From Candidatus Amarobacter glycogenicus (GTDB lineage: Bacteria; Chloroflexota; Dehalococcoidia; Tepidiformales; Tepidiformaceae): a stretch of DNA of 64,000 nt. Under the pieces are notes generated by a model. It was not told where the DNA came from. It made no database searches and saw only the letters and a program-made list of their open reading frames with translations. The position numbers and the translations under genes were made by a program. The DNA lies in the NCBI GenBank assembly GCA_016719395.1, contig JADJZF010000006.1, positions 62,001 to 126,000 on the forward strand, in the 5' to 3' direction. Of this stretch, positions 16,702 through 24,641 are shown one piece after another (position 1 is the first letter of the stretch; each line of letters starts with the position of its first letter).

Positions 16702-17838
16702 TTAACGGCTGGCGATAGCCACGTATTCGCGGTTGGCGGCGCCTTCGTACAGCGCGTTCGGGCGGACGAGGCGGTTGTCGGCGTACTGCTCCAGCAGGTG
16801 GGCCGTCCAGCCGGTGATGCGGGCGAGCGCGAAGATCGGCGTGTACAGGTCGCTCGGGATGCCGAGCATCTTGTAGACCGAGGCCGAGAAGAAGTCGACG
16901 TTCGGGTACAGCGGCTTGCCCTCGAGCTTGCGCGCGAGGTAGTCCCGGAGCTTCAGGCTGAGGTCGAAGTACTTGCGATCCGCCGAAACGGCTGCGAGTT
17001 CGTGGCCGAGCTTTTCGAGGATGATGGCTCGCGGGTCGGTCGTCTTGTAGACGCGGTGCCCGATACCCATCACGCGTTCGCCGCGGGCGAGCAGTGCTTC
17101 CACATGGGAAGGGATGTTCTGTTCGGTCCCGATGGCATCGACGAGCTTGTACACGGCTTCGTTCGCGCCACCGTGCAGCGGGCCTTTCAGAGTGCCGATC
17201 GCTGAGGCGATCGCGCTGTACATGTCGCTCAGCGTCGAGGCCGTCACGAGCGCCGAGAACGTCGAGGCGTTCATCTCGTGCTCGGCGTGGAGGATCATCG
17301 CTACATCGAATACGCGCGCTTCGAGTTCGTTCGGTTCGCGCCCGTTGAGCATCCAGAGGAAGTTCGCCGAGTGGCCGAGGTCGTCGCGAGGCGCCACCGG
17401 CTCAAGCCCCTGGCGCAGGCGATGGTACGTTGCGAGGACCGTAGGCATACGAGCCGTGAGCCGGGCCGCCGTAACCTTGAGCTGAGCGTTTGTGAGGTCG
17501 CTGGACTGTGGGTCGAGCGCGCCCGAGATGATGACCGACATCTCCAGTGCTCGCATCGGACGGATCTGCCCGACGATCTCGCGAAGGATGCGGGATGCGA
17601 GGTCCGGGAGCGGGCGTTCAGCGCGCAGGTTGTCCTGGAGCGCCGTGAGTTCGGCCGCGTTCGGGAGGCGAAGGTTCCAGAGGAGGAAGGCCACTTCCTC
17701 GAAAGTGGAGTGGTCGGCCAGGTCGTAAATGTCGTAGCCGGAGTAGATCAGTTCGCCCTTCATCCCATCGATGCGGCAGAGCTTCGTGGCGGCAACGTTT
17801 ACGCCCTCGAGGCCTCGGGCGACGGTTTCGGATGTCAC
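16702..17838 (-). CDS. gltA: Citrate synthase
   Basis: 378 residues, type of the smaller bacterial/archaeal citrate (or 2-methylcitrate) synthases. The catalytic His residues are in GPLHGGANE and GIGHRVYK and the Asp in NVDFFSAS; EHEMNASTFSAL is also diagnostic. It condenses oxaloacetate with acetyl-CoA at the entry of the TCA cycle. GTG start with AAGGAG eight bases upstream. No other TCA gene is adjacent. A 2-methylcitrate role cannot be excluded from sequence alone. Confidence 0.95.
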   Translation of the reverse strand: MTSETVARGLEGVNVAATKLCRIDGMKGELIYSGYDIYDLADHSTFEEVAFLLWNLRLPNAAELTALQDNLRAERPLPDLASRILREIVGQIRPMRALEMSVIISGALDPQSSDLTNAQLKVTAARLTARMPTVLATYHRLRQGLEPVAPRDDLGHSANFLWMLNGREPNELEARVFDVAMILHAEHEMNASTFSALVTASTLSDMYSAIASAIGTLKGPLHGGANEAVYKLVDAIGTEQNIPSHVEALLARGERVMGIGHRVYKTTDPRAIILEKLGHELAAVSADRKYFDLSLKLRDYLARKLEGKPLYPNVDFFSASVYKMLGIPSDLYTPIFALARITGWTAHLLEQYADNRLVRPNALYEGAANREYVAIASR

Positions 17839-18062
17839 TTCAGGTGCTCCTTGGAGATTGTATACAGCCGGACGAGCTTACCACCGTTCAGACCCAGTGT
17901 CCGTCGGGCAATCGCTAAAAGTGTGCTACAACGCTGGCGCCGCCACGCCCATCGGGGGTGCCATGATTTCGGCCCGGTGGAACGCCGAACAGTGGCCGGA
18001 GAGCCCGTGCCCGAATCCGGGGATCCTGAGACGATGGCGCGACAAGACCGAGGAGCGTGTGT

Positions 18063-18461
18063 ATGGGCCGCCTGTGGTTTCTTCCCCTGGGTGTGCTGGG
18101 CATGGCGGCACTGATAGCCGGCGCAGCCTGCGGCGGGGGCGACGATGGTGAGGGTGCCGGCGACGGCCACACTGTCGAAATCAAGATGTTCGACAACTGG
18201 TTTAAGCCGGCCGACATCACCGTGAAGGCCGGGACAACGGTCACCTTCGAGCTTCCCAACGTCGGGAAGCTGCCCCACAACATGCACATCGCCTCATCGC
18301 GCGGTGTCTACCGGGAAAGCCCATGGATTTCGTCGCCGGAGCCGATCAACGGTGGACAGACGGGGAGTCTCACCTGGGAAGTGCCGCTGGAACCGGGCAT
18401 CTACAAGTTCCGTTGCGATTATCACGAGGCCGAGATGGTGGGCACGATCACGGTGGAGTGA
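18063..18461 (+). CDS. Cupredoxin-like lipoprotein
   Basis: 132 residues from the ATG at 18063, seven bases after an AGGAG site. A signal sequence ends in LIAGAAC (Cys23), a plausible lipobox, then an acidic linker. The rest is a plastocyanin-like domain with all type-1 copper ligands visible: His72 in LPHNMHI, Cys118, His121 and Met125 in FRCDYHEAEM. It would sit on the outer face of the membrane and carry electrons; the chain it serves is not shown here. The 224 bases upstream hold no gene I can support. Confidence 0.85.
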   Translation: MGRLWFLPLGVLGMAALIAGAACGGGDDGEGAGDGHTVEIKMFDNWFKPADITVKAGTTVTFELPNVGKLPHNMHIASSRGVYRESPWISSPEPINGGQTGSLTWEVPLEPGIYKFRCDYHEAEMVGTITVE

Positions 18462-18500
18462 GCCGGTGTCACTTCGAGCCAGCTTGGTTCAATCACCCTC

Positions 18501-19589
18501 TTAAAGCCGCTCGGCCACCAAGGTGCCCATCCTGGCAGTGTCCACCACTTTCGCTCCCTTGCCGGCAATGTCCGGGGTGCGGTAACCGTCCTTGATGACG
18601 GCATCGACAGCAGCCTCAATGGCGGCCGCCTCGGCTTCGAGGCCGAGAGAAAGCCGCAGCATCATCGCGGCGCTCAGGATCATCGCGAGCGGGTTCGCCT
18701 TCTTCTGCCCGGTGATGTCCGGTGCGCTGCCGTGGATCGGCTCGTAGAGGCCGATGCCCGTGCCGTCCTTCTTGCGCCGCCCCAGGCTGGCCGAAGGCAT
18801 CATCCCCATCGATCCGGCGAGCATCGCCGCCTCATCCGTCAGGATATCGCCGAACATGTTCTCCGTGACGATCACATCGAAACTGGCGGGCTTGCGCACG
18901 AGGTACATCGCACAGGCATCGACCAGGATGTGTTCCAGCTCCACGTCCGGGTACTGTTTACCGATCTCCGTCGCCACTTCGCGCCAGAGCTGGCCGGTGC
19001 GGAGGACGTTCGCTTTGTCGACGCTTGTGACTTTCTTGCGGCGCTGCCGGGCGAGCCCGAAGGCGACATGGCAAACCCGCTCGATCTCCTTTTCCGAATA
19101 GCGCAACGTATCCACGGCCTGCCGACCGCTTGCGCTCTCCCAGCGCCGCTTCGGCGTGCCGAAATAGAGGCCGCCGGTCAGTTCTCGGATGACCACCATG
19201 TCGACGCCTTCGAGGACTTCAGGCTTGAGAGTGCTCTCACCGATCATCTCGGGGTTGATTCGGACCGGGCGCAGGTTCGCGAAGAGGCCGAGTTGCTTGC
19301 GCATCCCGAGGATGGCGTCTTCCGGGCGGACCGTCGCCTTCGGATCGTCCCACTTCGGCCCCCCGACTGCTCCGAACAGAACTGCGGCCGATGCTTTCGC
19401 CTTCGCGACGGTCTCCGGCCGCAGGGCGACGCCGTACTTGTCGATCGCGGCGCCACCAATCGTCTCCTCTTCATACTGGAACTCGTGTTTGAAACGCTTT
19501 TCGATGCGTCCGAGGACCTTGAGGGACTCTTCGAGGACCTCGGGGCCGATGCCGTCGCCGGGGGTGAGGAGGATGCGAAAGGTAGCCAT
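18501..19589 (-). CDS. leuB: 3-Isopropylmalate dehydrogenase
   Basis: 362 residues. Motifs: LLTPGDGIGPEVLEESLKVL at the start, VRELTGGLYFG, the catalytic Tyr/Lys region (RYSEKEIERV, VTSVDKANVL), VDACAMYLVRKP, and the metal-binding ENMFGDILTDEAA. It oxidises 3-isopropylmalate with NAD in leucine synthesis. It is about 3 kb away from leuC-leuD and separately transcribed, and leuA is outside the window. Confidence 0.97.
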   Translation of the reverse strand: MATFRILLTPGDGIGPEVLEESLKVLGRIEKRFKHEFQYEEETIGGAAIDKYGVALRPETVAKAKASAAVLFGAVGGPKWDDPKATVRPEDAILGMRKQLGLFANLRPVRINPEMIGESTLKPEVLEGVDMVVIRELTGGLYFGTPKRRWESASGRQAVDTLRYSEKEIERVCHVAFGLARQRRKKVTSVDKANVLRTGQLWREVATEIGKQYPDVELEHILVDACAMYLVRKPASFDVIVTENMFGDILTDEAAMLAGSMGMMPSASLGRRKKDGTGIGLYEPIHGSAPDITGQKKANPLAMILSAAMMLRLSLGLEAEAAAIEAAVDAVIKDGYRTPDIAGKGAKVVDTARMGTLVAERL

Positions 19590-19740
19590 AGTGCGGGGAT
19601 CGTAGGGCGGGAACGTGCCTCAGTCCAAGGCAACGCGGCTATCCAACCCATAGCTCCGGCGCGCGCCGCGTGTCGCCCGCGACCGAGGGCGGCGTACGAT
19701 ACGCGCCTCAACATCCACCTCGGCCCGAAGGGAGCCCGAC

Positions 19741-20199
19741 ATGACCGTTGCCCAACGCCTGAACGAACTTGGGATCGAACTCGCCACCCCTCGCCCGCCA
19801 CAGGCGAACTATGTCTCCGCGGTGCGGACCGGCAACCTTATCTTTCTTTCCGGTACCGGCCCTTACCTGCCCGATGGAGGACTCGTGACCGGCAAGGTCG
19901 GTGCCGAGCTGACCGTCGAGCAAGGCTATGCCGCTGCCCGTTGGGCCATGCTCGCTCTGCTTGCCAACTTGCAGGCGGAGCTCGGCGACCTGGAGCGCGT
20001 CGCCCGCGTGGTGAAACTGCTCGGCATGGTGAACTGCACGGTCGACTTCACGCGCCAGCCGGAAGTCATCAACGGGGCGAGTGACCTCCTGGTCGAGGTC
20101 TTCGGCGAACGCGGTCGCCACGCCCGGTCCGCCGTCGGGATGTTCGCGTTGCCGCGCAACATCGCGGTTGAAATCGAGATGATCGTCGAGGTCGCGTGA
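19741..20199 (+). CDS. RidA-family protein
   Basis: 152 residues. The pattern NYVSAVRTGNLIFLSGTGP, AARWAMLALLANLQAELGDL, VARVVKLLGMVNC and SAVGMFALPRNIAVEIEMI is that of the YjgF/YER057c/UK114 group with a slight N-terminal extension, the subgroup often called 'RidA-like, group 6/7' rather than housekeeping RidA. Family members deaminate reactive enamines/imines; this subgroup's substrate is unknown. Divergent from leuB. Confidence 0.88.
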   Translation: MTVAQRLNELGIELATPRPPQANYVSAVRTGNLIFLSGTGPYLPDGGLVTGKVGAELTVEQGYAAARWAMLALLANLQAELGDLERVARVVKLLGMVNCTVDFTRQPEVINGASDLLVEVFGERGRHARSAVGMFALPRNIAVEIEMIVEVA

Positions 20200-20210
20200 G
20201 CGGCATCGTC

Positions 20211-20402
20211 GTGCCGGCGGCCCCCCTTGGGGGCCCGCCCGGGGGCGCCCGCCCGGGGGGGGGACAAAAGGGGGGGGGGGTGTTAGCCCCCCCGGGGAGA
20301 AGTCCCCCGCCGGGGGGGAGGAGGGAGGGGGCGGGGGCCGGCGGGGCCCGGGGGGGGGGGGGGGGGGCTCGGCGCCCCCCCGGGGGGGGGGGGGGAGGGC
20401 AC
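20211..20402. other. Artefact-like G/C homopolymer tract
   Basis: About 190 bases composed almost only of G and C runs (many of 5-14 identical bases), with a handful of A and T. Nothing similar occurs elsewhere in the window. It begins directly after the RidA stop and ends inside what looks like a coding frame. It carries Gly/Pro-only frames that are not genes. Most likely unpolished or misassembled sequence that hides the missing 5' part of a gene. Confidence 0.8.
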
Positions 20403-20410
20403 GCCGCCAG

Positions 20411-20500
20411 GTTCTTTCCTTGCGAGTGATCGCCGATCGGATCGAACACGGCGACTACGTCGATCCAGGGATTCTCGACAGCGTATTCGTCGCTGCGTGA
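20411..20500 (+). pseudogene. 3' fragment of a small gene cut by the homopolymer tract
   Basis: A clean frame ends at a TGA at 20498-20500 and encodes RVIADRIEHGDYVDPGILD then SVFVAA. The IADRI-GDYVDP pattern resembles the C-terminus of FlgM-type anti-sigma factors. The 5' part is lost in the G/C tract. The assignment is tentative, but base composition is normal here, unlike the preceding tract. Confidence 0.35.
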
Positions 20501-20587
20501 GTGACGTCCCGGCCACGCGCGAGAGAAGTCCCGAACGCTCTGCACCGGATAGGCTGGGCAACCAGGCGACAGTCGGGTTCGCGTGCC

Positions 20588-21346
20588 TCATCGTTGCCAG
20601 TTCACGCTCCCACGAACCGCTGCAGCCAGCCGCCCCAGGTACTCATTCCGGCTGATCTCTACCGCGCCCAGGCTCTCGGTGTGTTCGTTGAGTACCTGCA
20701 CGTCGAGCAGTTCCACGCCGATTTCCCGGCAATGCTGCACGAGCGCGGCCACGGCGACTTTCGAGGCGTCCCGCTGCCGGTGGAACATCGATTCGGCGCC
20801 GAACATCGCGCCGACGGCCACACCGTAGAGTCCACCCGCAAGCTCGCCGGGGGGATCCCACACCTCGACGCTGTGCGCCCAGCCCAGGTGATGGAGGGCG
20901 GTATAGCCCTCGATCAGCCGGGGAGTGATCCATGTCCCGTCGTGGGGGCGCACGACGCAGGCGCGCATCACCTGTTCGAACGCCGCGTCGACGGTGACCT
21001 TGAACCGGCCCGAACGAATTGTGCGGCCCAGCCGGCGCGAAACATGCAGGCCGTCCAACGGGACGATCGCTCGCGGGTCCGGCGAGAACCACAGGTACTC
21101 GGCATCTTCGTGCGGCCAGGGGAAGATGCCCGCGCCATAGGCCGCCACGATCGTCGACGGTGCGAAGTCCGCACCCTCGGCGAGGAGACCGTTCGGCGGC
21201 GCCAGCCGCGCATCTGGGAATCGCCACGGGCAGAGTGGCATCGGCTGCGGCGCGCAGAGTGTCCGGACGTCGATGGCGACCGGCGCCGGCCGCCCGCCTG
21301 AGTCACAGAGCCACGCTTCCACGTCCGAACCTTGCGGTACGGCCAT
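20588..21346 (-). CDS. aat: Leucyl/phenylalanyl-tRNA-protein transferase
   Basis: 252 residues from the ATG at 21346; the frame is open further upstream but would overlap the divergent HEAT-repeat gene. Motifs AAYGAGIFPWP and EYLWFSPDPRAIVPL are the hallmark of Aat, with TWITPRLIEGYTALHHLGWAHSVE and GLYGVAVGAMFGAESMF following. It adds Leu/Phe to proteins with N-terminal Lys/Arg, marking them for ClpAP/ClpS. The ~55-residue lead before GLLAEGADFAP is longer than in E. coli. Confidence 0.92.
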   Translation of the reverse strand: MAVPQGSDVEAWLCDSGGRPAPVAIDVRTLCAPQPMPLCPWRFPDARLAPPNGLLAEGADFAPSTIVAAYGAGIFPWPHEDAEYLWFSPDPRAIVPLDGLHVSRRLGRTIRSGRFKVTVDAAFEQVMRACVVRPHDGTWITPRLIEGYTALHHLGWAHSVEVWDPPGELAGGLYGVAVGAMFGAESMFHRQRDASKVAVAALVQHCREIGVELLDVQVLNEHTESLGAVEISRNEYLGRLAAAVRGSVNWQR

Positions 21347-21399
21347 CCCAGCCGCAACGACGCGACAGTGACTGACGCGGTGGCCGATACTCTCGGCCC

Positions 21400-22365
21400 A
21401 TGAAGCGAACGGTCTCTTCGGCTTCGGAAGCACGCCGCAAGGTGGACAGGCTTCGCGCGCTTCGGTCCGATCCGGCGCTGCTGCACGACCTCGCGATGGA
21501 GGTGCTGGCGGACGAAGGCAGCCCGGAACTGGTGAAACTGGCGCTGCAATCCCTGGGAGAAACCGTCCGGCCTTCGGACGGTCCGGTCCTGCGTGACGTT
21601 TATGCGTACTTCGCTGCAAGCGGACCGAAGCGGGATCCGTCAGGTCCGGTGCGCGTCGAAGCGTTGCGAGCGCTCTGGCATCTGCGAAGCGCTGATGACC
21701 GGGGAATGGCCATCGAGGCGGCGAGGAAGTTCGAGTCAGGCGTCAACGGGAATGGGGAGATGATTCGTGCCGCCGGGCTGGCTCTCCTCGGCGTCCTCGA
21801 CCCGGAGCGCGCTGCCTACGCAGCAGCGTGGGCCGTCGCCAGCGGCGACGCCAACGAGTTCAGCGGCGAGCCTTCGCTCACCGCTGTTCGGCTGTTGGCG
21901 GTGCTCGGCGAGACGCGACTTCTGCTGGGGCTGGCAATCGCACCGTCAACCGTGAATGCCGATGTTACGGCCGAGGTGATCCGCTCACTCGCGCCGGTGC
22001 CCATGGAGTATCTCGAATCAGTGTTCGAAGAACTTTCGGGCTCAGAGAACGAAGCGATCATTGTGGCGCTGGCGGACCTTGCCTCGAGTCTGCCCGCCTC
22101 TCCGTCTGTCACCCACCTGGTGGGGGATCTGTTGTCCCGCGCTCCCCAGCCGGAGGTCTACGCGTTCCTTGCCTCGACAATCGTCGCCTCGCGCCGCCCG
22201 GAACTGGTCGGGGTGCTCATCGAGTCGCTCCCGCGCGAGATGTCGCAGAAGCGCCTCAGGTCAGCGCTCGAGGCGCTCCGCCTTGCCCCGAAGGATGCTG
22301 CTACCGAACGCGCGATTGGCGAGCTGGAGGCGCGCCTGGCGAACCAGGCCCCGCCGTCGCGTTAA
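21400..22365 (+). CDS. HEAT-repeat-like helical protein
   Basis: 321 residues, all helical by composition, with repeated patterns such as VRVEALRALWHLRSADDRGM and MIRAAGLALLGVLDPERAA that look like HEAT/PBS-lyase repeats. No signal peptide or membrane segment. It is probably a cytoplasmic scaffold; function unknown. The ATG at 21400 is 53 bases from the divergent aat start. Confidence 0.65.
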   Translation: MKRTVSSASEARRKVDRLRALRSDPALLHDLAMEVLADEGSPELVKLALQSLGETVRPSDGPVLRDVYAYFAASGPKRDPSGPVRVEALRALWHLRSADDRGMAIEAARKFESGVNGNGEMIRAAGLALLGVLDPERAAYAAAWAVASGDANEFSGEPSLTAVRLLAVLGETRLLLGLAIAPSTVNADVTAEVIRSLAPVPMEYLESVFEELSGSENEAIIVALADLASSLPASPSVTHLVGDLLSRAPQPEVYAFLASTIVASRRPELVGVLIESLPREMSQKRLRSALEALRLAPKDAATERAIGELEARLANQAPPSR

Positions 22366-22368
22366 TCC

Positions 22369-22385
22369 GAGCCCGGACCGGGCTC
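22369..22385 (+). terminator. Hairpin after the HEAT-repeat gene
   Basis: GAGCCCG pairs with CGGGCTC across a 3-base loop, four bases after the stop, and is followed by TTGAG. It also lies just beyond the stop of the convergent small Cys-rich gene (22398). Confidence 0.55.
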
Positions 22386-22397
22386 TTGAGGCGTCTG

Positions 22398-22556
22398 TCA
22401 GCACCCGGGCTCGCCGTCGTTGCCGCAGCAGTTGCTGCGGGTGCGCGCCTTCCGCCAGTTGTTACGCAGCAGCATCCGAAGCTTCGTCCCGAATGAGGCG
22501 TCGTATTCCCGCCAGTTGGAAACGGCACTCCCCAGGCTGGGTCGTCGACTGCTCAT
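22398..22556 (-). CDS. Small Cys-rich protein (C-terminal CCGNDGEPGC) coupled to leuD
   Basis: 52 residues, too short for most ORF callers. Its ATG overlaps the leuD stop as ATGA, so it is translationally coupled to leuC-leuD. The sequence has two Trp-Arg helices (VSNWREYDASFG and LLRNNWRKARTR), basic in the middle, and ends NCCGNDGEPGC. A short protein ending in CCG-x-x-G-x-PGC is something I recall from other Chloroflexota and Actinobacteria, though I cannot check. The three cysteines could bind a metal. Function unknown; the operon position suggests a link to the Fe-S isomerase LeuCD, which is inference. Confidence 0.7.
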   Translation of the reverse strand: MSSRRPSLGSAVSNWREYDASFGTKLRMLLRNNWRKARTRSNCCGNDGEPGC

Positions 22557-23155
22557 GCGAGCGCCGCCGTCGAGGGGTAGAGCGGCGAGCGCTTTGTCTC
22601 GAATGAAGCGATGTCGTCAGCTGCCTTGAGCGTGAGGCCAATCTCGTCGAGCCCGTTGAGCAGGCAGTCCTTCACGAACGGGTCAATCTGGAAAGACCGT
22701 GTCCAGGAACCGTCCCTTGTAGAGACGGTCTGGGTTGCCAGGTCGACCACCAGTTCGGCGGAGTTCAGTTCCTCTGAGCGCGAAATCAGGTAATCGCAGT
22801 CCGCCTGGGGAAGCACCACCGTCAGCAGCCCGATCTTCGCGCAGTTATTGCGGAAGATGTCGGCGAACGAGGGTGCAATGATCGCCTTGAGGCCGAGATC
22901 CTCCAGCGCCCAGGGAGCGTGTTCGCGAGATGACCCGCAGCCGAAATTCGGGCCCGTGACCATGATCGGCGCGCCTTTGAATTCCGGGTTGTTCAGCACA
23001 AAGTCCGGGTCGTTCTTCCAGTCATCAAAAGCGAACGGCCCAAAGCCGGTGCGTTCGATGCGCTTGAGGAACTCCTTGGAGATGATCTGGTCGGTATCCA
23101 CATCCGCCCGGTTCATCGGGATCGCCCGGCCGGTGACGGTTTCATACTTCTTCAT
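22553..23155 (-). CDS. leuD: 3-Isopropylmalate dehydratase small subunit
   Basis: 200 residues from the ATG at 23155, the normal length. VDTDQIISKEFLKRIERTGFG, GPNFGCGSSREHAPWAL and FADIFRNNCAKIGLLTV are the standard LeuD motifs. It forms the swivel subunit of isopropylmalate isomerase with LeuC. It begins 2 bases after leuC ends, and its stop overlaps the next small gene. Confidence 0.97.
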   Translation of the reverse strand: MKKYETVTGRAIPMNRADVDTDQIISKEFLKRIERTGFGPFAFDDWKNDPDFVLNNPEFKGAPIMVTGPNFGCGSSREHAPWALEDLGLKAIIAPSFADIFRNNCAKIGLLTVVLPQADCDYLISRSEELNSAELVVDLATQTVSTRDGSWTRSFQIDPFVKDCLLNGLDEIGLTLKAADDIASFETKRSPLYPSTAALA

Positions 23156-23157
23156 GG

Positions 23158-24564
23158 TTAGCTCCACTCCCGGATGTCGACGAAATGCCCCGCGATTGCG
23201 GCGGCGGCGGCCATCTGCGGGCTCACCAGGTGGGTGCGCCCGCCGCGGCCCTGGCGCCCTTCGAAGTTGCGGTTCGAAGTGCTCGCGCAGCGCTCGCCCG
23301 GCAGGAGGATGTCCGGGTTCATTCCGAGACACATGGAACAGCCGGCCTCCCGCCATTCGAAGCCCGCATCTCTGAAGACCCGGTCGAGACCCTCCTGTTC
23401 GGCCTGGATCTTCACCAGGCCGGAGCCGGGGACGACCATCGCGCTGAGAGTCCCAGCGATCTTTCTTCCCTTCACGATAGCTGCTGCCGCCCGAAGATCC
23501 TCGATGCGCGAGTTCGTGCAGGAGCCCAGGAAGACGCGGTCGAGCTGGATATCCTGGATGGCCGTGCCAGCTTCGAGCCCCATGTACACCAGGCTGCGCT
23601 CGGCGAGTTCTTTCGCCTGGGGGTTTCCTGCTTCATCGGGCGATGGGACGCGCCCGGTGACGGGGACGCTCTGGGCAGGCGTCGTACCCCATGTCACGCA
23701 TGGCTCGATATCGGCACCGTTCAGGTTTACATAACTGTCGAACTCTGCACCCTCATCCGTTGGCAGCAGGCGCCAGGCGGCGAGGGCCTTCTCCCAGTCC
23801 GCGCCCTGGGGCGCATGCTTCCGGCCTTGCATGTAGGCGAACGTCGTCTCGTCGGGAGCAACCAGCCCGGCGCGCGCACCGCCTTCGATCGTCATGTTGC
23901 AGACAGTCATCCGGCCCTCCATCGAGAGGTTGCGGATGACGTCGCCCCGGTATTCGATCACGTGGCCGACCCCGCCGGCTACACCGATCTCGCGGATGAC
24001 GGCGAGGATGACGTCTTTTGCCGTGACACCCGCATGGAGCTCGCCATCGACCTGGACGGACATCGTCTTGGGCTTGCCCTGCGCGAGCGTCTGGGTTGCG
24101 AGGACGTGTTCGACTTCACTCGTCCCGATACCGAAGGCGAGCGCTCCGAACGCGCCATGCGTGGCGGTGTGGCTGTCTCCGCAGACGATGGTCATACCCG
24201 GCTGTGTCAGTCCCTGCTCAGGCCCGATGACATGCACGATGCCCTGGCGGATATCGCCGACACCGAAGAGCGGTACGCCGAACTCCTCGCAGTTTTTCCG
24301 AAGCACTTCGACCTGCTGGATCGAGAGGGGGTCGGACCATGGCTTGTCGCGGTCGATCGTCGGCACATTGTGGTCGACGGTGGCGAGCGTGAGGTCGGGA
24401 CGGCGGACTTTCCGGCCCGCGATACGGAGGCCCTCGAAAGCCTGCGGCGAGGTGACCTCGTGGACGAGATGGAGGTCGATGTAGAGCAGGTCCGGCTTGC
24501 CGGCCTCACTCTGGACGACGTGGTTATCCCAGATTTTCTGGATGACCGTTCGCGGTTGACTCAT
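23158..24564 (-). CDS. leuC: 3-Isopropylmalate dehydratase large subunit
   Basis: 468 residues. Aconitase-type motifs: LLYIDLHLVHEVTSPQAFEG, DHNVPT, CGDSHTATHGAFGALAFGIG, and the 4Fe-4S ligands in GSCTNSR and GCSMCLGMN. It interconverts 2- and 3-isopropylmalate with LeuD in the leucine pathway. It follows the 902-residue gene by 77 bases on the same strand, so it may be in that transcript or have a promoter in the gap. Confidence 0.97.
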   Translation of the reverse strand: MSQPRTVIQKIWDNHVVQSEAGKPDLLYIDLHLVHEVTSPQAFEGLRIAGRKVRRPDLTLATVDHNVPTIDRDKPWSDPLSIQQVEVLRKNCEEFGVPLFGVGDIRQGIVHVIGPEQGLTQPGMTIVCGDSHTATHGAFGALAFGIGTSEVEHVLATQTLAQGKPKTMSVQVDGELHAGVTAKDVILAVIREIGVAGGVGHVIEYRGDVIRNLSMEGRMTVCNMTIEGGARAGLVAPDETTFAYMQGRKHAPQGADWEKALAAWRLLPTDEGAEFDSYVNLNGADIEPCVTWGTTPAQSVPVTGRVPSPDEAGNPQAKELAERSLVYMGLEAGTAIQDIQLDRVFLGSCTNSRIEDLRAAAAIVKGRKIAGTLSAMVVPGSGLVKIQAEQEGLDRVFRDAGFEWREAGCSMCLGMNPDILLPGERCASTSNRNFEGRQGRGGRTHLVSPQMAAAAAIAGHFVDIREWS

Positions 24565-24641
24565 GGGAAGGCTGCTCCGGAGTGGGCGAGGAGTGGAATT
24601 TTGGGAAGGCTGATCGTACCAGACGGAATGTGAAGGGGCTG

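Noticed and set aside
17857..17862. Promoter -10 (TACAAT on the minus strand) for citrate synthase
   Set aside because: The implied start of transcription would fall within the AAGGAG ribosome-binding site, and no -35 is seen at the right distance.
20196..20591. Gly/Pro-rich frames across the G/C tract
   Set aside because: They arise only from homopolymer runs and have no protein-like features.
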